DNA of 7,895 nucleotides from an uncultured Bdellovibrionales bacterium (GTDB lineage: Bacteria; Bdellovibrionota; Bdellovibrionia; Bdellovibrionales; UBA1609). The notes beneath the pieces were generated by a model. The model did no database searches. It was not told the DNA's origin and worked only from the letters and a program-made list of their open reading frames with translations. Numbering within the stretch: position 1 is the first letter of the stretch; every line of letters starts with the position of its first letter. Of this stretch, positions 1 to 4,249 are shown in pieces. The position numbers and the translations under genes are program-made. The stretch spans positions 1 through 7,895 of the forward strand of contig CALJPJ010000054.1 in the NCBI GenBank assembly GCA_937980625.1. Direction: 5' to 3'.

Positions 1-304
1 TATGCGGGAAAAAGAAAATAACAATGAGGGTTGCCGTTAATAAAAAAGTGGTACCAGCGTAGGAGTCCCTTTCGCTTTCGCGAATGAAAGGCCCCATTAG
101 TTTGAGGGCAAACTTATTTATACTTGGGTTCATTTGTCTCATAATATCAACACTAACAAAAAGTGCAGTGATAAAACTAAGCCATAATAAAGTATTAGGA
201 CGAGATAAAGTATTAAAGAAAAATATAATAGTTAAAACACCTAAACAGTGCCAAACTTTGCGGGCTAGGTGCAGGTCAGATTTACTCTTAAAAGTATTTG
301 CCAT
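1..304 (-). CDS. CTP-dependent lipid kinase (dolichol kinase / diacylglycerol kinase-like), N-terminal part, cut by window edge
   Basis: The reverse strand reads open from an ATG at 304-302 to the window edge, giving 101 codons with no stop. The peptide has a short cytosolic-looking N-terminus, then the motif ARKVWHCLG (residues 14-22), two hydrophobic segments (about 22-33 and 38-53), the signature D53-x2-R56, N63, and R75-x2-E78-x5-G84, followed by a third hydrophobic segment (86-99). This order, R-K-x2-H-x2-G then D-x2-R, N, and R-x2-E-x5-G-T, is what I know from the SEC59/DGK1 family of integral-membrane kinases that phosphorylate polyprenols or diacylglycerol using CTP; bacterial members are often labelled phosphatidate cytidylyltransferase. 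The lipid substrate cannot be told. The start is uncertain: a GAGG at 322-319 lies 14 bases from the ATG but only 8 bases from an in-frame TTG at 310-308, which would add two residues (Met-Asp). An in-frame stop at 373-371 bounds the frame upstream. Confidence 0.8.
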   Translation of the reverse strand, partial: MANTFKSKSDLHLARKVWHCLGVLTIIFFFNTLSRPNTLLWLSFITALFVSVDIMRQMNPSINKFALKLMGPFIRESERDSYAGTTFLLTATLIVIFFFPH

Positions 305-372
305 ATCCAATGTTATATCCTCAATTTTGGTTAAAAATCCTATTCCTTCTATAAGAGTAAATGATTGAAATC

Positions 373-384
373 AAATAGCTATTT
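373..384. promoter_or_regulatory. 12-base perfect palindrome between divergent genes
   Basis: AAATAGCTATTT is a perfect palindrome upstream of the reverse-strand kinase gene. The location suits a protein-binding site, but the sequence is AT-rich and no known regulator is recognised. The core ATAGCTAT recurs upstream of lipA (4157-4164). Confidence 0.25.
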
Positions 385-441
385 CTCAAATACAGATAGA
401 TTTAATTAGGTCATTTTTTTTGAAAAAGAGTTATTTTAAAG

Positions 442-472
442 TTGACCTGGTCCTAACTGCTGAAAGTATAGT
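442..472 (+). promoter_or_regulatory. candidate sigma-70-type promoter for the 563-1387 gene
   Basis: A good -35 box, TTGACC (442-447), is followed by TATAGT (467-472) with a 19-base spacer, or by GTATAG one base earlier with 18. The spacer is longer than ideal. Transcription would start near 479 and give a leader of about 84 bases that contains the 20-codon frame at 497-559. Inferred from sequence pattern only. Confidence 0.4.
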
Positions 473-496
473 TTTATTAAGTACTTAGGTCTAAAA

Positions 497-559
497 ATGG
501 GCCCAGGAGTGAAAAAAATAATAGAGCTCATAGCCAAATACCCGGATAATCCAAGTTAA
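497..559 (+). CDS. possible 20-residue leader peptide upstream of exported protein gene
   Basis: ATG at 497 opens 20 codons ending at TAA 557-559. The peptide starts MGPGVKKIIELIAK and ends in YPDNPS. An AGG (487-489) sits 7 bases before the ATG. The stop lies three bases ahead of the ATG of the next gene (563), in the same frame, and that gene has no clear ribosome-binding site of its own, so translational coupling or re-initiation is plausible. It could instead be a chance frame or the remnant of a longer N-terminus interrupted by the TAA. The opposite strand is also open here (31 codons, 531-436), which lowers confidence in either reading. Confidence 0.3.
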   Translation: MGPGVKKIIELIAKYPDNPS

Positions 560-562
560 GCT

Positions 563-1387
563 ATGTTTTTTGTGAAAGATTGGAGTATTTTAACTTTCTG
601 TTGGATTGTCATTGTTTTGTCATTACTTTTTTCCTCTCAATTAGTTGCTGAGAAATCAGAACACCCTGGCTATCTAGCTGATGTTAAAAAAGAAAAGTAT
701 TTAAAAGTAGTTGAGTTTGTGATCCCCCCCAAGGATGAGACTATTGTGGTGGATTTACATAGTTTAATTTTTACTAAAGATTTTTCCAAGGATATGCTTA
801 GCCGCTATCACCGACGTTTTGGTTATACAGAATCTCAGATTTTATTTGATGCTCCGAATAGATTTCAAGAGTTTACCAGCTTTGATGGAACTCGAGTGAC
901 TATTGAAGAGGATGTAAAAAGAAAACGTAAGTTTGGTGAATATATGTTACGTAAACTTACAGAGTATCATGTTGATCGTTATCTAGATGGTAATAAAAAT
1001 ACTAAAACTCTATATAAAATTAAAAAGAAACTAAGTAATGCTTCTGTTAATGTTGGTTCAGGTTTTAAATTACGAGCTAAATACTCGCTATCAGGTAAAG
1101 AGTTGAAATTTAGGGTAAAAAACCCTTATGATATAGCCAATGAACTTATTATTGATTTTGATCAAGATTTAGATTTTGGTGATGTTGCTTATATCTATCA
1201 TATTGGAGTGCCTATTTTTTGGAGACTACAGTTCGAAAATTACTATAATACGGCCGAAGATGATTTAACCACTGTTTTAGTTAAAGATATAAATGAAAAG
1301 TTGAGCTATACTTTAACCAATGTATACTCTTTCGACTCAGATAACTCTGAAAATAAAATTATATTTGGTGTAGATTGGCGCTATTAA
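563..1387 (+). CDS. exported protein of unknown function, probable outer-membrane beta-structured C-terminus
   Basis: I do not recognise this 274-residue protein. Residues 8-25 are strongly hydrophobic and, with the Lys at position 5, form a Sec signal peptide or anchor; cleavage after A29 (LVA-E) is possible. Residues 30-155 are charged and probably mixed helix and loop, with a basic stretch at 119-131. From about 162 onward the sequence alternates polar and hydrophobic residues in short strands separated by turns (KLRAKYSL, ELKFRVKN, YIYHIGVPIFWRLQF, LSYTLTNVYSF). The last nine residues, IIFGVDWRY, have hydrophobic residues at -1, -3, -5, -7 and -9, the classic terminal strand signature of outer-membrane barrels, though a terminal Tyr is less common than Phe. 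The ribosome-binding site is weak; an in-frame GTG at 572 is an alternative start, but ATG 563 keeps the aromatic N-terminus. The convergent neighbour begins 39 bases beyond the stop, and no hairpin terminator is visible between them. Confidence 0.75.
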   Translation: MFFVKDWSILTFCWIVIVLSLLFSSQLVAEKSEHPGYLADVKKEKYLKVVEFVIPPKDETIVVDLHSLIFTKDFSKDMLSRYHRRFGYTESQILFDAPNRFQEFTSFDGTRVTIEEDVKRKRKFGEYMLRKLTEYHVDRYLDGNKNTKTLYKIKKKLSNASVNVGSGFKLRAKYSLSGKELKFRVKNPYDIANELIIDFDQDLDFGDVAYIYHIGVPIFWRLQFENYYNTAEDDLTTVLVKDINEKLSYTLTNVYSFDSDNSENKIIFGVDWRY

Positions 1388-1426
1388 TTTAATGCAAAAC
1401 CTATAATTGTTACTTACTTATTTTAC

Positions 1427-2050
1427 TTACCAAAACTTCCACCAAGATTTTTTTTTACCACTTAATTCGTCTAATTTTTTACGAGCATGTTTGGATGGGT
1501 TAAAGTTATTTTTTTCCATTTTTTCTAGGCGTCTAAAGCTGGATAATTTATTAGATATTTTTACGTTTGAGTCAGCTATTAGATTAAAAATACTTTTACT
1601 ATTTTGATTTTTTTTGAGGCTGGGTTGTAGTTCAGCAATAATGTTTTCCAAAACATATAAATAAGCAGACTGAACTTTAATTGGTGCTTCTTTGTCGTGG
1701 ATTAAGCGCACGGACTCTTTGGCTAGAGATGTGAGTGTTGGGTAGTAAGCGTCATATCGACCGAGTTGTTTTTCAACATCTGGCAGTAGTTTGTCTGTCA
1801 TAAAGTCTCTGTTTGGTCGGGCAAGAATAATTAGCATTGCCTTTTTGAGTTCATAAATAACATCACCTTCACTGGCCTTTTCTGTACCACTTTGTTGACT
1901 TTTGATAGCTATATCGTGTGATTTATCAATGTGACTTTGTACAACTTTACGCACTTCATCTAGGTTTAAAGTTAATAAGGCATTGGTGTCTAAAGTAGCA
2001 GCAATAGCACCAACAGCAAGAAAGTTTAGTAGTAATATTATAAGTTTCAT
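1427..2050 (-). CDS. small exported alpha-helical protein of unknown function
   Basis: This 207-residue protein has a textbook signal peptide: MK, then a hydrophobic core (3-15), then a cleavage site after AIA (A17). The mature part is almost entirely helix-forming, with no Cys and no recognisable catalytic motif. Amphipathic helices are likely around 26-50, 63-77, 86-97, 102-118, 121-143 and 152-180. It ends in a basic, aromatic tail (GKKKSWWKFW). I know of no family assignment; a periplasmic or surface-associated role is inferred from export alone. The start is fixed by the signal peptide. It has no ribosome-binding site, and a TATAAT lies only six bases before the ATG, so the transcript may be leaderless. 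It runs divergently from the dsbA-like gene and convergently with the 563-1387 gene. Confidence 0.8.
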   Translation of the reverse strand: MKLIILLLNFLAVGAIAATLDTNALLTLNLDEVRKVVQSHIDKSHDIAIKSQQSGTEKASEGDVIYELKKAMLIILARPNRDFMTDKLLPDVEKQLGRYDAYYPTLTSLAKESVRLIHDKEAPIKVQSAYLYVLENIIAELQPSLKKNQNSKSIFNLIADSNVKISNKLSSFRRLEKMEKNNFNPSKHARKKLDELSGKKKSWWKFW

Positions 2051-2056
2051 GAATTA

Positions 2057-2084
2057 ATTATAATGGCTAATAGGTAGAGCTCAA
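2057..2084 (-). promoter_or_regulatory. promoter of the 1427-2050 gene, possibly giving a leaderless mRNA
   Basis: On the reverse strand TTGAGC (2084-2079) and a consensus TATAAT (2062-2057) are separated by 16 bases. The -10 box ends six bases before the ATG at 2050, so transcription would begin within a base or two of the start codon. No purine-rich ribosome-binding site lies between them. Confidence 0.55.
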
Positions 2085-2129
2085 GAAAATGATGATTTGC
2101 TGTTTTTAAACTAATATGTTTTAGACCTT

Positions 2130-2141
2130 AGTCTGTAGACT
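2130..2141. promoter_or_regulatory. short inverted repeat in the divergent intergenic region
   Basis: AGTCT and AGACT arms are separated by GT, in the 204-base region between the divergent genes at 2050 and 2255. It could be an operator, but it is short and may be chance. Confidence 0.2.
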
Positions 2142-2242
2142 TAAATAGTTACTTTTTCTTTACAAATAGATGACAATTAGATGAAAATGCTATGGAATAA
2201 TTAATCTAGATTAAAAGATTTAAAAAAAATAAAAACCTAGAA

Positions 2243-2248
2243 GAGGGG
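2243..2248 (+). promoter_or_regulatory. strong ribosome-binding site of the dsbA-like gene
   Basis: GAGGGG lies six bases before ATG 2255 and is one of the best ribosome-binding sites in the window. It contrasts with the absence of such a site ahead of the divergent 1427-2050 gene. Confidence 0.75.
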
Positions 2249-2254
2249 AAAAAT

Positions 2255-3010
2255 ATGAAGTTAAAAGTGATCTTACTAGCAGTAATTGTTGGTTTTACTG
2301 CATCTTGTGCAAAGATGGTTGAAGATGCCATCAAGAAAAACCCGGAAGTGGTTTTTAAAGCTATCGAAGCTAATCCAAAAGCCTTTTTCGATACGGTCCA
2401 AAAAGCTCAAATGGAAGCTCAAAAATTGGCCCGTGAAAACGCTGAAAAAGACCAAGAAAAACAACTTGAAGATGAGTTTAAAAACCCTAAAAAACCGTCT
2501 TTAGATTCGAAGAGAGCATCTTTTGGTCCGGCGGATGCCAAAGTTACAATTGTTGAGTATTCTGATTTTCAGTGCCCATTCTGCGCTAGAGCTGCAAATA
2601 CAATGGATGAGGTTATGAAAAAGTATGGTAAAGATGTTAGATTAATTTACAAGCATTTACCGTTTAAACCAAATGCTGAGCCAGCAGCTAGATATTACGA
2701 GGCCATAGCGATACAAGATGCTGGTAAGGCTAAAAAATTCCATGATATTTTATATGCTAATCAAAAGAAAATATATGAAGGTGAGGCTTACTTAAAGTCA
2801 GTAGTAAAAGAAGTTGGGGCTGATCAGGGACAAATTGATAAAACTAAAGACTCTGCTGAGGTGACTCGTCGAATTAACGAAGATAGAGCAGAAGCCGAAA
2901 AGTTTCAAATCTCAGGAACACCAGGTTTTATAGTTAATGGTGTAACTGTAAAGGGTGCTTACCCTTTAGATCACTTTGTTAAAATTATAGACAGACATTT
3001 AAAGAAGTAA
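2255..3010 (+). CDS. DsbA/BdbD-type thiol-disulfide oxidoreductase, probable lipoprotein
   Basis: This 251-residue protein carries a C-terminal DsbA-like thioredoxin domain (about 88-250). The lead-in FGPADAKVTIVEYSDFQCPFC contains the redox motif C107-P-F-C110, and the cis-proline loop is at T222-P223 (SGTPGF). By family knowledge it oxidises or isomerises disulfides in exported proteins; direction and redox partner cannot be read, and no DsbB-like gene is nearby. The N-terminus is a lipoprotein-type signal with Cys18 in TASC; Thr at -3 is not the favoured residue, so lipidation is probable rather than certain. Between the anchor and the catalytic domain lies a charged helical stalk (21-80) containing two 11-residue units that each begin NP (29 and 40). 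The start is firm: GAGGGG (2243-2248) sits six bases before the ATG. A weak extended -10, TGCTATGGA (2188-2196), is a possible promoter. The gene ends 20 bases before a strong terminator. Confidence 0.93.
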   Translation: MKLKVILLAVIVGFTASCAKMVEDAIKKNPEVVFKAIEANPKAFFDTVQKAQMEAQKLARENAEKDQEKQLEDEFKNPKKPSLDSKRASFGPADAKVTIVEYSDFQCPFCARAANTMDEVMKKYGKDVRLIYKHLPFKPNAEPAARYYEAIAIQDAGKAKKFHDILYANQKKIYEGEAYLKSVVKEVGADQGQIDKTKDSAEVTRRINEDRAEAEKFQISGTPGFIVNGVTVKGAYPLDHFVKIIDRHLKK

Positions 3011-3030
3011 TTTTAATTAAAAATTAAAAC

Positions 3031-3063
3031 AAAAAAAGGCTCCACTGTTTGGAGCCTTTTTTT
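3031..3063. terminator. bidirectional intrinsic terminator between dsbA-like gene and sfsA
   Basis: Seven A bases precede GGCTCC, a seven-base spacer, GGAGCC and seven T bases. The GC-rich six-pair stem (3038-3043 with 3051-3056) can extend through A7/T7. Because each strand has a T-run after the stem, it should stop transcripts from the dsbA-like gene and from convergent sfsA, which ends at 3121. Confidence 0.9.
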
Positions 3064-3120
3064 ATTATAAATGTAAGCTTGTTATTGCTAAATTTATAAA
3101 AGTACTACTTATATAGTTTA

Positions 3121-3876
3121 TTATTTTTTAAAAGGAATTTTTTTTAATGGAGACAGGCTTAAGTTTTTACTGCTTAAGTTACAAAGGTATGGAGATATTT
3201 TTAGCCCCTTAGATTTAGCTAATAAAAGAAGCTCTGCATATTTAGGGTCAATGTCCTTAGCGGCTGAAAAACTTTCACAGTCAGTTCTTTGAATGGTAAA
3301 TACAAGCTCACAAGTATGACCCATATCCATGAGTTCCATCATCTCTTGTAAATGCTTTTGAGCCCTTGTGGAGACAGAGTCTGGAAACATGGCTTTTTTG
3401 TTTTCAACATAGCTAACATTTTTAATTTCAATAAAGTGAAATTTTTCACCAGTATTATTGAGGTCATCGACATGAGATATTTTTTTAGCGTCTTGTAAAA
3501 AAGAATGATTACCAAGAACTAAATCAATTCGAGTTTTATCATTAAGTTTAACTTCATTACGAGCATATTTAAACTTTTTCCACGATGGCACAACTTTATT
3601 ATCAAAGGCTTCACGAACAATTTTGTTGGGGTAATTTGTATTTACCCCAACCCATGAAGATTTAGTTTTTATCATTTGTAACGTAAATTTAAGTTTTCTT
3701 TTGGGGTCATCAGTTTGAGAAACAAGGCAGCTGGCCCCTTCTTCTAAGCAGGATTTCATGCTACCTGTATTTGGTACATGAGCCACTTCAATTTTGCCGT
3801 CAAATTCGATGTCAGCAAAAAAACGTTTGTAGCGTTTGATAAATTTAGCTTTTTTTAATTGAGGGTCAAATTTCAT
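3121..3876 (-). CDS. sfsA: SfsA family protein (sugar fermentation stimulation protein homologue)
   Basis: This 251-residue protein matches SfsA along its length: FIKRYKRFFADIEF (12-25), HVPNTGSM (33-40), RKLKFTL (60-66), WVGVNTNYPN (75-84), RIDLVL (116-121), FIEIKNVSY (148-156), FPDSVSTRAQKHLQEM (164-179), FTIQRTDCESFSAA (193-206) and IDPKYAELLLLAKSKG (209-224). In the family the N-terminal part is an OB-like nucleic-acid-binding domain and the C-terminal part resembles PD-(D/E)XK nucleases; D118, E150 and K152 fit that triad. The cellular role is poorly understood; the name comes from altered maltose metabolism in E. coli. The loop between D118 and E150 (about 122-146) looks longer than usual, accounting for part of the excess over the roughly 235-residue E. 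coli protein. The start is set by the conserved N-terminus, yet no ribosome-binding site precedes it. The tail after 232 is Ser/Lys-rich and not conserved. Confidence 0.93.
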   Translation of the reverse strand: MKFDPQLKKAKFIKRYKRFFADIEFDGKIEVAHVPNTGSMKSCLEEGASCLVSQTDDPKRKLKFTLQMIKTKSSWVGVNTNYPNKIVREAFDNKVVPSWKKFKYARNEVKLNDKTRIDLVLGNHSFLQDAKKISHVDDLNNTGEKFHFIEIKNVSYVENKKAMFPDSVSTRAQKHLQEMMELMDMGHTCELVFTIQRTDCESFSAAKDIDPKYAELLLLAKSKGLKISPYLCNLSSKNLSLSPLKKIPFKK

Positions 3877-3994
3877 AACAAAAGAAATACATGATGAAAC
3901 TGACTAGGGCCAGGGAAAATTTATTTAATGGAATAAGTATTAAATTAACATTTTATCTCGTTTATAAAGCGCTTTGATTTGAGGAGCTTTTTTT

Positions 3995-4012
3995 ATGGAC
4001 TCATTAAAATAG
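3995..4012 (+). CDS. possible five-codon minigene (MDSLK)
   Basis: GAGGAG (3981-3986) stands eight bases ahead of ATG 3995, followed by GAC TCA TTA AAA and TAG. The ribosome-binding site is stronger than those of several real genes here, but a frame this short may well be chance. The T7 run between the site and the ATG could equally belong to a weak terminator formed with AAAGC at 3966. Confidence 0.15.
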   Translation: MDSLK

Positions 4013-4043
4013 ATATTGAGTTAATTATAGTAAGAGGTTGTTA

Positions 4044-4077
4044 GCCTAAAAATTAATGCATTTTTAATTTTTTTGGC
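4044..4077. repeat. AT-rich imperfect hairpin upstream of lipA
   Basis: The arms AAAAATTAA (4048-4056) and TTAATTTTT (4064-4072) pair perfectly around a seven-base loop and are closed by GCC (4044-4046) with GGC (4075-4077), leaving a T/TT bulge. The T-run inside the right arm gives partial terminator character on the forward strand, but the stem is too AT-rich for a confident terminator call. Confidence 0.4.
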
Positions 4078-4104
4078 AAAAGAAAGACTCGCCGCATAAA
4101 AACT

Positions 4105-4174
4105 TATAATGAAAGTGAAAATACAGCTTTTTTAGAGTTCTAAAATTGTTGAAATTATAGCTATTACATATCTG
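4105..4174 (+). promoter_or_regulatory. candidate promoter region of the lipA operon
   Basis: Two possibilities are visible. A consensus TATAAT (4105-4110) lacks a good -35 box at proper distance; the nearest, TTGGCA (4073-4078), is 26 bases away. Alternatively TTGTTG (4146-4151) and TATCTG (4169-4174) have the ideal 17-base spacing and would give a leader of about 29 bases. A 16-base palindrome lies between these elements. Confidence 0.35.
4130..4145. promoter_or_regulatory. 16-base inverted repeat, candidate operator of the lipA operon
   Basis: TTTTAGAGTTCTAAAA has perfect seven-base arms around GT. It lies 20 bases downstream of TATAAT 4105-4110 and abuts the TTGTTG -35 candidate at 4146, a position suited to a repressor under either promoter. 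It does not resemble the PdhR or FadR sites that I know, and no regulator gene is adjacent. Confidence 0.4.
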
Positions 4175-4189
4175 TTGCTTAGGGTGGAA

Positions 4190-4249
4190 ATGGGCTTTAT
4201 AAGGGCCTTATGGAAGTTAAAAAAATATTACCGAAACCGAGTTGGTTAA
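4190..4249 (+). CDS. possible 19-residue upstream frame overlapping the lipA start
   Basis: ATG 4190 follows AGGG (4181-4184) by five bases and opens 19 codons in a different frame from lipA, ending at TAA 4247-4249, so it overlaps the first 40 bases of lipA. The peptide is basic and aromatic (MGFIRALWKLKKYY...). Translation of it would compete with lipA initiation. It may be chance, and its ATG could merely be part of the lipA leader. Confidence 0.2.
   Translation: MGFIRALWKLKKYYRNRVG

Larger units (their letters stand above)
3877..4209. other. 333-base intergenic region between divergent sfsA and lipA
   Basis: No gene of ordinary size is visible on either strand. It holds a 10-base palindrome AAAGCGCTTT (3966-3975), a GAGGAG with a five-codon frame (3981-4012), an AT-rich hairpin (4044-4077), a TATAAT (4105-4110), a 16-base palindrome (4130-4145) and a second -10/-35 candidate close to lipA. 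Its length and density of dyads suggest regulated transcription of the lipA operon or a small RNA, but neither can be shown from sequence. Confidence 0.6.

Noticed and set aside
68..85. Dyad containing TTCGCGAA with flanking CTTTC/GAAAG
   Set aside because: It is inside the kinase coding sequence (Arg-Glu-Ser-Glu-Arg region), so codon content explains it.
84..368. 94-codon forward frame
   Set aside because: It lies antisense to the kinase gene, has no ribosome-binding site and its peptide is low-complexity basic; the reverse strand matches a known family.
436..531. 31-codon reverse frame beginning MSSIIFFTPG
   Set aside because: It has no ribosome-binding site and lies antisense to the leader region and candidate promoter; nothing supports it beyond being open.
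1388..1426. Possible terminator between the convergent genes
   Set aside because: Only TTACTTA-type short direct repeats are seen; no stem with a following T-run.
1407..1607. 66-codon forward frame
   Set aside because: Shadow of the C-terminal half of the reverse-strand exported protein, Phe/Leu-rich as expected from the complement of Lys/Asn/Glu codons.
2276..2504. Overlapping forward and reverse frames inside the dsbA-like gene
   Set aside because: Both overlap the N-terminal helical stalk; their compositions are those of frame-shifted Lys/Glu-rich coding sequence.
4073..4095. Sigma-54 type -24/-12 promoter suggested by TTGGCA
   Set aside because: No GC-containing -12 element at the required spacing follows the TTGGCA.
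3877..4209. tRNA, riboswitch or known small RNA in the longest intergenic region
   Set aside because: No cloverleaf, no conserved riboswitch core and no recognisable 6S or tmRNA features; only dyads and short frames are present.
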